From: Turicimonas muris
GTDB lineage: Bacteria; Pseudomonadota; Gammaproteobacteria; Burkholderiales; Burkholderiaceae_F
NCBI RefSeq assembly: GCF_002221595.1
Contig: NZ_NHMP01000001.1
Coordinates: 496,001 to 560,000 of the forward strand
DNA length: 64,000 nucleotides
Direction of reading: 5' to 3'
Positions 37,649-46,603 of the stretch are shown here, one piece after another (position 1 is the stretch's first letter; every line of letters starts with the position of its first letter). A model generated the notes under the pieces. It did no database searches. It saw only the letters and a program-made list of their open reading frames with translations, and had not been told where the DNA came from. Both the position numbers and the translations under genes were made by a program.

Positions 37649-39010
37649 TTAATCCCAGTACAGAGAATGACGGGTTGCAATGCCGCACATATTATTGGGC
37701 TGAAGCATGAAGTATCTGTTCCAGTTGGGTTGGACACTTACATAGTTTTTCCCGTTGGAATCCACACCTGTGTAAGTAATCATGTACCTGTCTGGCATGT
37801 TTTCGGCTTTGCTGGGATCTTCCCAGTAAATAGCCTGCCGTTTGCCGTTTGCTTCCTTAGCGAGTTTCTCGGCCTCAGCCTTAGTGACCATCTTCCCGCC
37901 GCCGTTGTACATTTTTTCAATTTTCTCTAAAGCTGAGGTAAGTGGTTTTGCACCTTGCTGAGGATGAGACTGTCCGAAAACCTGCTGATTTTTGTGAGAA
38001 ACTAACCTGTTAATCAAATTGTCCGGGGAGGAAGCAGGATGCTTGGCATCTAAGAAAGGATATGCAGCTCGGCCTTGCTGGCTGACTGTGAATGCACAGT
38101 TTGTATCTCTTAAAGCTTTTTGATATCCGGGAGCTTCTTCAAGTTTAAATCCTGGCTTGGAAGAATCAATGCCGTAATCGCCATAGACAAATGCATTCTT
38201 TGGATTAACCATTAATGGTCGGTAGAAGTAGCCGATGATGATCATCTTCTTAGGATCTACAACATATACGTCCTCATAAGACATAAAATCTCTGATAGCT
38301 TGTTCTTTCGCTTTGGCAAGTTCTTTAGGGCTTAGTTTTGGATCAAATTGCCATAACAGGTTCCACTCCTTAATAGTTGTTAAGGACTTGCTCATGATGT
38401 TTTCTAAACGTTTGAGAGCGGCGGCATCTTTCTCAGGATCTCCGGTGTTTATGGATTTTGAGGTAAGGACTTCAACAGGACCATCAAATTGGACACCATA
38501 GCTATCGTAGTAGTTGTAACCATGATCTTTGATCTCGCTTTCTCTGAGTTGTTTAACCCATGCAACTGAAACTCCGGTACCTGATTTGCTTGCGCGAAGG
38601 ATTTTGCCACTGTCTTTTGCAGTTGTACCGTAGAAAATAAATTTACCGGTCTTTGGGTTGTAATCGGTAGTTAATTCAGCCGTAATGTTTTCAGGACGGT
38701 TGCCATACGATGTAGCAATGGCATACATATTTCTTCCGCCGCTGATCTTCTTTCCGTCAAAAGTGCTGGGTCCTGTATACAGAAAGTCCGCGGCCATATC
38801 TGCCAATAACTTCTTGCCTTCAGGAGTTTTTGTCAGAACGAATGCTCCGGAAGTGGCTTCACGTTTTTGAGTTGCGCCTGAGATTGCTTCAACCTGTTGA
38901 GAGGCAGAGACGACTGCCTCAGGAGAGGACGTCTTAGCATAGGAAAGGGAACAAAAGGCTAAAAAAACCGAAGCAGAAAGTAAAGATAAGGGCAAGGCTT
39001 TAATTGTCAT
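37649..39010 (-). CDS. Exported protein with PPOX-like (pyridoxamine-phosphate-oxidase fold) flavin domain
   Basis: 453 aa. Signal peptide MTIKALPLSLLSASVFLAFC ending SYA. A split-barrel region at about 95-165 (YAIATSYGNRPENITAELTT, KFIFYGTTAKDSGKILRAS, VSVAWVKQ) resembles the FMN-binding PPOX fold. The rest (FRDTNCAFTVSQQGRAAYPF-like segment and C-terminal YMITYTGVDSNGKNYVSVQP) is unfamiliar. I do not know the reaction. It heads an operon with porin and EamA genes and is divergent from a LysR gene (39124), so it is probably an inducible periplasmic enzyme or binding protein. PPOX is a fold-level guess. Confidence 0.6.
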   Translation of the reverse strand: MTIKALPLSLLSASVFLAFCSLSYAKTSSPEAVVSASQQVEAISGATQKREATSGAFVLTKTPEGKKLLADMAADFLYTGPSTFDGKKISGGRNMYAIATSYGNRPENITAELTTDYNPKTGKFIFYGTTAKDSGKILRASKSGTGVSVAWVKQLRESEIKDHGYNYYDSYGVQFDGPVEVLTSKSINTGDPEKDAAALKRLENIMSKSLTTIKEWNLLWQFDPKLSPKELAKAKEQAIRDFMSYEDVYVVDPKKMIIIGYFYRPLMVNPKNAFVYGDYGIDSSKPGFKLEEAPGYQKALRDTNCAFTVSQQGRAAYPFLDAKHPASSPDNLINRLVSHKNQQVFGQSHPQQGAKPLTSALEKIEKMYNGGGKMVTKAEAEKLAKEANGKRQAIYWEDPSKAENMPDRYMITYTGVDSNGKNYVSVQPNWNRYFMLQPNNMCGIATRHSLYWD

Positions 39011-39123
39011 AGTTGACTCCTAGAAAGGATGAGTGAGAGGTTTTATCTAATTGTATGAATAATTGTTACAATAGAAAATAGCAAACGTCACAAGACCAGA
39101 ATTGCGTTTTTTGTTAAGTCGCT

Positions 39124-40074
39124 ATGTCAAAAAGAGATGATCCTTTTAATTCCCGTCACGTATTGTTTCTTTTATCAATTTCTGAAACTGGCGCTATCGC
39201 AAAAAGCGGTGAAAAGTTTGATTTATCTCCATCAGCAGCTAGTCGACTGTTGGAGAAATATCGGAAATACTTCGCGGATCCGCTTTTCGTGATATCTAAA
39301 GGAGTCCTTCTTCCAACTTCATATTTTTTGAGAATCAAACCTCGCTTGGAAGAATTTCTTCATTTATCAGAAAACATTAGGAATAAAGAGTTCGACTTAG
39401 CAGGATGCCAAAAACATTTCAAGTTTTCTTGCTCTCCTGGATTTGCTCCCTCATTAATGGCTTATGTTCTTCCAAGGATGATGAAGGAAGCTCCTCTCTG
39501 TTCTATTGAGCATGTCAGCATTGCTGACAATCCTTTATCCGTTCTCATGGCAGGAGAAATTGACTTGTTAATTGGAAGAGCCATTGGCCTTCCTCCACAG
39601 GCTCACTTCTCGGATTTGGGAACTGGGAAAAGATGCATCCTCTTAAGAAAACAACACCCTTTGGTAAAGAAAAATCAATTGGAAGTACTAACTGTTGACG
39701 ACTTAGCAGAGTTCCGGCGTGTTTCTCTTTCTTCCGGAAGAAAACAAGACTGGCTCTCTCCGGATGACGAAATATTTTCAGGAAGAAATAAAAACTCAAA
39801 CATATTCTTTAAAACCGACCGGCCGGACATGGCTTGGAAAGCGATGACGGAAAGTGATTTGTTTCTTATTTGTACCACAGGAAGTGCGGATATTGCTTGT
39901 TCTTTGTATCCTGGTTTGACAACACTGCCTCTGCCTAAAGGACTCAAACTTAACGGCCCCAAAATGGCCATTATTTGGTCCGATCTGAGACATAGAGATC
40001 CTGCTCATAAATGGTTTAGAGATCTGTTCTTAGAATGGACAAAAGGGCAGGAATTAAAAACAAAAGAACCTTGA
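39124..40074 (+). CDS. LysR-family transcriptional regulator
   Basis: 316 aa. HTH (about 10-70): HVLFLLSISETGAIAKSGEK, FDLSPSAASRLLEKYRKYFA, DPLFVISKGVLLPT. The wording is a NodD/LinR-like subclass (DPLFV). Effector domain about 95-300 (FKFSCSPGFAPSLMAYVLP, MAGEIDLLIGRAIG). Divergent from the PPOX-porin-EamA operon with 113 bp between starts, so it probably regulates that operon. Confidence 0.9.
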   Translation: MSKRDDPFNSRHVLFLLSISETGAIAKSGEKFDLSPSAASRLLEKYRKYFADPLFVISKGVLLPTSYFLRIKPRLEEFLHLSENIRNKEFDLAGCQKHFKFSCSPGFAPSLMAYVLPRMMKEAPLCSIEHVSIADNPLSVLMAGEIDLLIGRAIGLPPQAHFSDLGTGKRCILLRKQHPLVKKNQLEVLTVDDLAEFRRVSLSSGRKQDWLSPDDEIFSGRNKNSNIFFKTDRPDMAWKAMTESDLFLICTTGSADIACSLYPGLTTLPLPKGLKLNGPKMAIIWSDLRHRDPAHKWFRDLFLEWTKGQELKTKEP

Positions 40075-40411
40075 GAAGGGTAGAGCGGGACCAGTATTTA
40101 AAGGGGTAAGAGTTCACGTTCCTATGAGAAAAGCACGCTTAAAACCAGCGAAAATTTTTAAATCATGTAAGGCACAAAACTATTTACATCCTCAACTATC
40201 TCCATCTCACCAAACAGAACCATTGCGAAGTTTCTATTTTTACTGGATCCGAAAATTTGTTGTTTATGGGGGATTTAAACTAGTCGCTTGACACAGATTA
40301 GATTTTCAAAAGATTGCATATCCTGCAAAAAGGCTTTTCCATATCAGCATACTCATTTAGCTTCCTTGGCTTCATAATGTCCATTATTTCTCTAATCCTG
40401 AGGAAGTGAAC
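40075..40411. other. Intergenic region upstream of SGNH paralogue 1
   Basis: About 335 bases, no gene seen. Presumably carries the promoter of the SGNH gene; no clear palindrome. Confidence 0.3.
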
Positions 40412-41242
40412 ATGACCAAAGTTTTTCGATTTTCTGCTCTCGCAGCATCTTTCCTTCTTATTGCCTCTTCTGTTTGCGCTCTTGAGACAAGCGTTAAACC
40501 AGCGATAACCAGCATGGAGGCGCCTACTTCTTATATGACAGTGGGCAATTCCTATACTTACTACTCCAGTGGATTGAACGGTGCCATTAATGGATTAATC
40601 AAAGCCGCGGGCATTAAAGTTAAACGCAACCGTATGGTGACAATCGGAGCCGCCGATCTTGGATGGTTTAACGTTTGGGAGCTGGTAAGACCGTCCGGAA
40701 TGGCTTCAACTTATGTAGACCATAGTGACGGCGGCAAAATTAAAAAATTTGACTTCACTAAGGAAAAAGTTTTTGACGCTGTTATTCTTCAGGACAACAG
40801 TACAGGTCCTATCCATCCGCAAAGAAAAGAAGTCTTCGAAAAATACGCCAAGCAGCATGCTTATGATTTGAGATGTTTCGGCATTCAGCCTCTCATCATG
40901 ATGACTTGGGCTAGAAAGAATAAACCGGAAATGACAGCCCAGCTTGCCGATGCGACGACGAAAGTTGCTAATGAAGCTAATGCCATGGTTATTCCTGTTG
41001 GTTTAGCGTTTGCCGAGGCTATTAAGGCGGATCCTTCGCTTGAACTTTATCGTGCGGATAAAACTCATCCTTCGCCGGAAGGTACCTATTTGGAGGCGTG
41101 CGTAACCTTTTCTACTATGTTCCATCGTTCCCCTGTAGGACTCAAATATTACGGAATCGAAAAAGTCGATCCAAAAACAGCTGAATTCCTCCAGACGGTA
41201 GCTTGGCAAACGGTATGTGAATTTTTCGGATGGCAGAAGTAA
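40412..41242 (+). CDS. Exported SGNH/GDSL-like hydrolase, paralogue 1
   Basis: Start at ATG 40412 (GAGGAAG 6 nt upstream). 276 aa. Signal peptide TKVFRFSALAASFLLIASSV ending CA. SGNH block I: YMTVGNSYTYYSSGLNG (Ser in GNSYT). VILQDNSTGPIHPQ may be block III (Asn). Block V: ADKTHPSPEGTYLEACV (Asp-x-x-His dyad). The family resembles DUF4886-type SGNH proteins. Substrate unknown, possibly an ester on a glycan or diet compound. The second copy at 41791 shares roughly four of five residues by eye, indicating a tandem duplication. Confidence 0.72.
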   Translation: MTKVFRFSALAASFLLIASSVCALETSVKPAITSMEAPTSYMTVGNSYTYYSSGLNGAINGLIKAAGIKVKRNRMVTIGAADLGWFNVWELVRPSGMASTYVDHSDGGKIKKFDFTKEKVFDAVILQDNSTGPIHPQRKEVFEKYAKQHAYDLRCFGIQPLIMMTWARKNKPEMTAQLADATTKVANEANAMVIPVGLAFAEAIKADPSLELYRADKTHPSPEGTYLEACVTFSTMFHRSPVGLKYYGIEKVDPKTAEFLQTVAWQTVCEFFGWQK

Positions 41243-41304
41243 ACCGAAATTACTTAGAACTAGTCTTTCTTAATTGAGCTTGAAGAAAGATTTGAAAACT
41301 GGTT

Positions 41305-41358
41305 GGCGGGAAGGGCGTTTTTGTGAGTTCTTCCTGCCGGCCTTGTGGAAAAACAAGG
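41305..41358 (+). terminator. Double hairpin terminator between the SGNH paralogues
   Basis: First hairpin GGCGGGAAG/CTTCCTGCC (41305-41338, one G-T pair). Second CCTTGT-GGAAAA-ACAAGG (41341-41358) followed by CACTTTTT. Likely stops transcription of the first paralogue. Confidence 0.6.
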
Positions 41359-41790
41359 TCAACACTTTTTAGAAGTAAGTCTAGTATCTTCTACACTCTT
41401 ACCTCGATCTTCCTATTTCCTCATTTGTTAGAAGTTACTCGAAGAAATTGAGTTCGCGGTCTTCTAATTTGTCCGCTCGAAAAGAAAAATTTGAATCCTC
41501 CGCAGACGTTATCCTAAGAGGCGTAGGTGAAGTTTAGTAACTGCCGCTACTATCGCCATTACCGCCATGATTACTGTTGCTGACCATGAATCTTTGGCTA
41601 TCATTTAAAAAAAAAACAGACATTTGCTGCTTTGAGCTTTATCTTGTGAACGATCAGATTGTTCGGAAAAGGAAAGAAAGCTCCTATACGATTGCGAAGC
41701 ATTCATTAAAGGATTTCCTCCTTGAACTCAGTCAATCATCTGAAGTGCCATCCAAATGCTCATTAGCTCTTTAAAACTAAGGAAGTTGAC
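41359..41790. other. Intergenic region between the SGNH paralogues
   Basis: About 430 bases. A 65-codon frame at 41577-41774 lacks features. The ribosome site of paralogue 2 (AAGGAAG) is at its end. Nothing else seen. Confidence 0.3.
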
Positions 41791-42621
41791 ATGTTCAAGC
41801 TTTTTCAATTCTCTGTTCTTTCGGCCTCTTTTCTTTTAATTGCATCTTCCGTTTCAGCTCTTGAAACCAGTGTGAAATCTGCGGTAACAAGCATGGAAGC
41901 TCCTTCTTCATATATGCTGGTTGGCAACTCCTACACTTATTACTCCGGCGGATTAAATGGAGTCATTAACGGTCTAATCGAAGCGGCTGGCATTAAAGTT
42001 AAGCGCGATCGAATGGTGACAATAGGAGGAGCAGGTCTTGGATGGTTCAATGTTTGGGATCTGGTCAGGCCGTCAGGAATGGCATCAACTTATGTAGATC
42101 ATAGTGACGGCGGAAAAATTAAGAACTTTGACTTTACGAAGGAAAAAGTATTTGACGCTGTTATTCTCCAGGACAATAGCCGGGGTTTTATTCAACCTCA
42201 AAGGCAACAAGTTCTTAAAATATACGTAAAGCAGCATGCCTATGATTTGAGATGTTTTGGCATTCAGCCTCTAATCATGATGACTTGGGCGAGAAAGAAT
42301 AAACCGGAAATGACCGCACAGCTTGCCGAGGCTACGACGAAAGTAGCCAATGAAGCTAATGCCATGGTTGTTCCTGTTGGTTTAGCTTTTGCTGAAGCAA
42401 TCAAGGCAGATTCTTCGGTTGAGCTTCATCGCACAGATACAACTCATCCTTCGCCGGAGGGCACTTATTTAGCAGCTTGTGTGACTTTTGCCACTATGTT
42501 TCATCGTTCTCCGGTAGGACTCAAATATTACGGAATCGAAAAAGTCGATCCGAAAACAGCAGAATTTCTCCAGAAGGTTGCTTGGCACACCGTATGTGAA
42601 TTTTTCGGATGGCAAAAGTAA
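41791..42621 (+). CDS. Exported SGNH/GDSL-like hydrolase, paralogue 2
   Basis: 276 aa, signal peptide FKLFQFSVLSASFLLIASSV ending SA. Same blocks as paralogue 1: YMLVGNSYTYYSGGLNG, VILQDNSRGFIQPQR, and TDTTHPSPEGTYLAACV. Catalytic residues are conserved, while variable positions cluster near VILQDN (TGPIHPQRKEVFEK versus RGFIQPQRQQVLKI), suggesting different substrates. It has its own leader, with a terminator separating it from copy 1, so probably separately transcribed. ATG 41791 has AAGGAAG 6 nt upstream. Confidence 0.72.
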   Translation: MFKLFQFSVLSASFLLIASSVSALETSVKSAVTSMEAPSSYMLVGNSYTYYSGGLNGVINGLIEAAGIKVKRDRMVTIGGAGLGWFNVWDLVRPSGMASTYVDHSDGGKIKNFDFTKEKVFDAVILQDNSRGFIQPQRQQVLKIYVKQHAYDLRCFGIQPLIMMTWARKNKPEMTAQLAEATTKVANEANAMVVPVGLAFAEAIKADSSVELHRTDTTHPSPEGTYLAACVTFATMFHRSPVGLKYYGIEKVDPKTAEFLQKVAWHTVCEFFGWQK

Positions 42622-42758
42622 ACCAAAATTCTTTGGAAGCAATCTTTCTTAATAGAACTTAGAGAAAGACATAAGCACTGTCTGAAGGAATGTTCTTGTG
42701 TGAGTTTTTCCGTCTTTGAAATGATTCTTCATTTGCAATATTTCGTCTTCGGTAAAGC

Positions 42759-42804
42759 GAAATCATGTCAAATAAGGAAATGAAATCATGTCAAATAAGG
42801 AAAT
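42759..42804 (+). repeat. 23-bp tandem duplication
   Basis: GAAATCATGTCAAATAAGGA plus AAT occurs twice in direct succession (42759-42781, 42782-42804). Each unit contains ATG TCA AAT AAG GA; the second could open a 32-codon frame (MSNKEMKTYNS...), which I do not call as a gene. The rest of 42622-43004 shows nothing else. Confidence 0.7.
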
Positions 42805-43004
42805 GAAAACGTATAACTCATTGAAATTTAAAATTTTTAAGGGATTTTCTTTTTCGGTAAGAATTATAAAAATTAAAGGCCTTTAGACAGACCTGCAACG
42901 ACAAAATTTTTGAGGTGTTTTTTCGCATACCATCTGAATTCGAAAGCTGACTGCGCCAGATAATCTTGGCCACTGTAAAATTCATTTTTTCGTGAGCAAC
43001 TGAA

Positions 43005-43730
43005 ATGATTGATAGAAGAGCTTTTGTATTTGCATTAGGCACTTGTGTTGTGTCCCCGTCCGTTTTTGCTTCCTATCCTAAAGAATGGACCGATGAGGCA
43101 GAGACAGCTCTCAAAGATTATGTGTACGGTCTTGTGAGTCAGCCTTATCTGAAGGAACTTTTTAACGGAACTTTATCAAAGGCGAGCTTCAATTATTATC
43201 TTGAGCAGAACGTGTTCTATTTAAAGGCTTACGCAAGATCTTTGAGTCTGCTGGCCTCCAGATTTTCCACAGAAGATGAAATCCGTTTCTTCTCTCATCA
43301 CGCGTCCGTGACTATTGATTTGATTTCCTACAGTAGAGAGACTTATCAAAAAGTCAACCAAAAAGATATGCCGGTCTTAGCAAAACCAGAGAAAACGGTT
43401 CTCGATTACGTTAATTTTGAAGCGGCTCATTGCGCCTTCTCAGATCTAGCGGTGGCAGCTTCGGCCATGTATCCATGTTTTTGGATGTATTGGCAAATAG
43501 GAATGTGGTATAGAGAAATGAAAAAAGCAACGGAAAACAATCCTTATTCCGATTGGCTGGCAGGTTACTCAGATACCGCTTATGACGAGCAAGTTAAAAA
43601 ATTTGGAAGTATTTTGAATCGATTGGCCGACAGCTCTTCTCCTGCGACACGAAAGGAGATGCTCGCAGCTTTTGTTTCCGGATGCCGTTTTGAAAAATCC
43701 TTTTTTGAGGCGTGTTACAAGGTTCGGTAG
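43005..43730 (+). CDS. Exported TenA/PqqC-family protein (thiaminase II-like)
   Basis: 241 aa. It begins IDRRAFVFALGTCVVSPSVF then A, a twin-arginine-like signal, unlike normal cytosolic TenA. TenA fold signatures: FNGTLSKASFNYYLEQNVFY, AAHCAFSDLAVAASAMYPCF with the conserved catalytic-type Cys, and CRFEKSFFEACY with the C-terminal Glu. The Asp of the usual YLxQDxxYL motif is Asn here (YLEQNVFYL), which would impair the classical thiamin-pyrimidine chemistry. So function may differ from thiamin salvage. Upstream are the SGNH paralogues, downstream an EamA carrier. Confidence 0.78.
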   Translation: MIDRRAFVFALGTCVVSPSVFASYPKEWTDEAETALKDYVYGLVSQPYLKELFNGTLSKASFNYYLEQNVFYLKAYARSLSLLASRFSTEDEIRFFSHHASVTIDLISYSRETYQKVNQKDMPVLAKPEKTVLDYVNFEAAHCAFSDLAVAASAMYPCFWMYWQIGMWYREMKKATENNPYSDWLAGYSDTAYDEQVKKFGSILNRLADSSSPATRKEMLAAFVSGCRFEKSFFEACYKVR

Positions 43731-43762
43731 TTGGCGACTTCGCCGCACTAAAATGTGGAACC

Positions 43763-43787
43763 GTTCCGGGCAGTTTCTTCCCGGAAC
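43763..43787 (+). terminator. Hairpin after the TenA-like gene
   Basis: 8-bp perfect stem GTTCCGGG/CCCGGAAC with 9-nt loop, 33 nt after the stop codon. No T-run; terminator or attenuator before the EamA gene. Confidence 0.45.
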
Positions 43788-43851
43788 CGAACGCTCTGAT
43801 ATTGATTAAAATTTACCTCCGGCAGCAGTGAAAAACAGGTGATAATTAAAA

Positions 43852-44793
43852 ATGTTTCTTGGCGTCCTTTTCGGTGTGCTCGGATGTGCGCTATGGGGTC
43901 TTATCTATATTGTTCCGCTTTTGCTCCCGGATTACTCTCCAACGACTATCGCCATGGGACGTTTTGCTGTCTACGGTGCATGCAGTCTCGTTCTTTGTTG
44001 GTACTATAGACGAGAGTTATCTACGCTGAAGGCTTCTGACTGGTTGAAAGCATTTTGCCTTGGTTTTTTCGGCAACGCCGTCTACTATATTTTTCTTACG
44101 CAAGGTATTCGCTGGGCAGGCGTCCCTACCTCGGGGATGCTGATGGCGCTTATTCCGCTTAATGTAGCACTTTTGACAAATCGGCCCGGCGCAAGGACAA
44201 GTGTCGTGGTTCCTTGGCGCCGTCTATGGCTTCCGCTTCTCGTGATTCTCCTCGGTTTGTGGATTGGCAATATTGACGAATTTTCTGAAATTTCTTCTCA
44301 AACTTCTTCTAAAGAGTATTGGCTTGGATTCTTTTGTAGTTTCACTGCGATGGCACTTTGGACATGGTTTCCGATCCGCAATAGTCAGTGGCTAATTGCG
44401 CATCCTAAGGTCTCACCGGTGGTTTGGACTTGTGCTCAGGGAGGTTCAATTTTCCCGGCAGCAGTTCTTTGCTTTTCAGCCGTTAATTTGGACTCTTGGA
44501 TGAATGGAGCTTCATTTTTTGGTCCCGACCCTGTTGTGTTTATCTGTGTAATGTTGATCGCGGGACTTGCCTGTGGCTGGGGAGGAATGGCACTGTGGAA
44601 CATGATGAGCGCTCGGCTTCCGGTTGCCCTAAGCGGTCAGATGATTGTTTTCGAGACGAACTTCTCGGTCATTTACGCGCTTATTTATAAACAACAAGCA
44701 CCCGGATGGACGCTTGTCGTCGGAATATGTCTTTTATTAAGCGGAGTGTCCATCTCCCTAAAAGTCTTTCAGGACGCTTCGCGTCCGCACTAA
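43852..44793 (+). CDS. EamA/DMT-family transporter
   Basis: 313 aa with about ten hydrophobic segments: FLGVLFGVLGCALWGLIYIV, LSTLKASDWLKAFCLGFFGN, GVPTSGMLMALIPLNVALLT, and the second repeat ending RLPVALSGQMIVFETNFSVI. A different subfamily from the two related carriers at 28-31 and 35.6 kb. It follows the TenA-like gene by 121 nt with a hairpin between. Substrate unknown. Confidence 0.85.
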   Translation: MFLGVLFGVLGCALWGLIYIVPLLLPDYSPTTIAMGRFAVYGACSLVLCWYYRRELSTLKASDWLKAFCLGFFGNAVYYIFLTQGIRWAGVPTSGMLMALIPLNVALLTNRPGARTSVVVPWRRLWLPLLVILLGLWIGNIDEFSEISSQTSSKEYWLGFFCSFTAMALWTWFPIRNSQWLIAHPKVSPVVWTCAQGGSIFPAAVLCFSAVNLDSWMNGASFFGPDPVVFICVMLIAGLACGWGGMALWNMMSARLPVALSGQMIVFETNFSVIYALIYKQQAPGWTLVVGICLLLSGVSISLKVFQDASRPH

Positions 44794-44811
44794 TTGGGTA
44801 TTCTGATTCAC

Positions 44812-44916
44812 CTATTTTTTGTGGGCGAAGTAGATAGTCACAGCGGTCATTGCAAGAAAGACTCCTACACCCACACCCAATGTAGCCATCCAAAGCCAAA
44901 AGTTCATTTTAGACAT
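44812..44916 (-). CDS. Possible 34-aa single-span membrane protein
   Basis: ATG 44916 (or ATG 44907) to TAG 44812 reads MSKMNFWLWMATLGVGVGVF continuing LAMTAVTIYFAHKK: an aromatic N-terminus, one 20-residue membrane span and a positively charged tail, the standard plan for small regulatory membrane proteins. The ribosome site is weak. Convergent with the EamA gene. I do not recognise a family, but the composition is unlikely for random sequence. Confidence 0.4.
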   Translation of the reverse strand: MSKMNFWLWMATLGVGVGVFLAMTAVTIYFAHKK

Positions 44917-45308
44917 CTATCATTAACGAATACACAAAGAAGTGTATAAGGCAAAAATCCTAGACCGACGGAAGCTCTCAACTATCTCTCCTGATACTTC
45001 GGGGAGCGAACTGACCCAGGAAAACTACAATTTTCACTAGAACTGTAATCAACTATACCGTAACTCTCTTTAAAGAGAAACTTGGTAAACAATCAAGAAG
45101 CTTAATTTTGAGCTTTCTCAGAATTTCAGTTGCACCATCCTGGGAGCTAGGATCTATATGACGTTGCTTCTCCGGTCTTCTGCTCTGATTGCGTCCAAAT
45201 TGTAGGGTGGGTGTCAGAAGGTATATTTTAAAAGTAACTATCTGGAATTCTCTAATAGTTGAAATTCCTTCGAACTTGGCTAAATCAAATTGTATTTTGA
45301 ATGATTAT
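44917..45308. other. Intergenic region, nothing recognised
   Basis: About 390 bases between the small membrane protein candidate and the lipoprotein gene. No supported gene. Confidence 0.3.
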
Positions 45309-46118
45309 TTATTCATCGCACTTAACAGGATAGTAGGGCGACGGTCGCCCGCATTTAAGTGTTCTTCCGTTCTTGTCTTGTATTGTGAATTCATATAACG
45401 GATCTTTCGCCAAGTTCTCCTCCCTTTGTCGGCGATGGAATGCCGCCCAGTCGGCATAAGCATCTTCTACACTGATGGCATTCTTTACCTGAGCTTTAGT
45501 GCGGTAACGACATTCGACTTGACATTCCTCTGCTGCGGCATTTTTGGGCCTTTTGCACTGTTTGGCTTCTGGATGATCTTCTTTAAAGCTTCTGGATTGT
45601 TCGAGATAGCCCAACAAACTCTGAAGTTCGGAACAGTCTCCCGGTGCATCTTTATAAAAAAGAAAGCGAGTAGAGACGGGTGCCCAACTTTTCAGCTGAA
45701 AGGTATCCATGATCTGTTCAATCCAAGATTTTTCTCCCATCTCCTCTTCACGGACAATGACTAAAGGACATTTTTTTGATGAAAGGTCGTAAACATAGGT
45801 GGTTTTCTTTTCTTCTTTGATGAGTTTTGAAGGCGTAACTTCAAATACTTTCATTATCTCGTGAAGGTAATCGGGTGAAAGAGAATAACATCTGATTATT
45901 TCTTTCGGTCGAAAATTATCTGCATGGCATGGTGGCAGGGGCATTGAATGAGGGGCTCCCCAAGGAGGATTCACGTACAAGGCCTTCATCAAATCCTTAC
46001 GAAAATATCTTGCTTTATCGTTAGGAGCTTCGGGAGAGAAAGCTTCAAACGGATCAGGCGCGGCGCAGGAAGTGCATAGCAAAAGACACGCGCTCATTAG
46101 AACGTATTTTTTTAACAT
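45309..46118 (-). CDS. Hypothetical lipoprotein
   Basis: 269 aa. MLKKYVLMSACLLLCTSC is a lipoprotein signal with lipobox LCTSC, Cys about residue 18 and AAPDP after it (no Asp at +2, so outer-membrane sorting is likely). The mature part has several Cys (PPCHADN, IIRCYS, GDCSELQ, QCKRP, EECQVECRY, LKCGRP, VKCDE), so probably several disulfides. It stands alone. I do not recognise the family. Confidence 0.65.
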   Translation of the reverse strand: MLKKYVLMSACLLLCTSCAAPDPFEAFSPEAPNDKARYFRKDLMKALYVNPPWGAPHSMPLPPCHADNFRPKEIIRCYSLSPDYLHEIMKVFEVTPSKLIKEEKKTTYVYDLSSKKCPLVIVREEEMGEKSWIEQIMDTFQLKSWAPVSTRFLFYKDAPGDCSELQSLLGYLEQSRSFKEDHPEAKQCKRPKNAAAEECQVECRYRTKAQVKNAISVEDAYADWAAFHRRQREENLAKDPLYEFTIQDKNGRTLKCGRPSPYYPVKCDE

Positions 46119-46453
46119 ATCAGTTAATTATTTCACTCATTCCTAAAAATTATAGAGGGAGGTATGATTTGGCTCTACGGAGACAACACTGACTAAAAGA
46201 TCCTTCTTCTCCTCTAGGAAGTGCCCAGTAGCTCAATGTTAGGAACGCCATCTTGCTCAGCTCAAAAACTGTTTCGATAAATTTGAATACGAAGAAAGTG
46301 GCTGTGTTTTAAGAGTCCGTGAAAATAGTTCCGTCGCCTGCTTCTATCAGAATACTCAACAAACTATGGGGCATTTTTATTGTCTTCAATAGTTATATCT
46401 TCAGAGACAGAAAAGAGCTTGCCTTTTATATTTTTCTGCTTTGACCAAAAACG
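46119..46453. other. Intergenic region between lyase terminator and lipoprotein gene
   Basis: About 330 bases upstream of the lipoprotein start; no gene seen. Confidence 0.3.
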
Positions 46454-46487
46454 AAATGCCTTAACACCAAAGATGGTTAAGGCATTT
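46454..46487 (-). terminator. Rho-independent terminator of the exported lyase gene
   Basis: Perfect 12-bp stem AAATGCCTTAAC/GTTAAGGCATTT with 10-nt loop; on the minus strand followed by CGTTTTTGG. It lies about 115 nt downstream of the lyase stop. Confidence 0.75.
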
Positions 46488-46603
46488 CCAAACTATCATT
46501 AATCATTTAGGAAGAAGGAGAGGAGATGAACTGGGGTCACAATTTCTTCTCTCTCAGATTATTCTCCTCATTGATGACCAGATAAGTATTTCTAGAAACC
46601 GGC

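Noticed and set aside
46154-46603. Possible CRISPR or repeat array in long intergenic stretches
   Set aside because: I saw no regularly spaced repeats anywhere in the window; only isolated hairpins and one 23-bp tandem pair.
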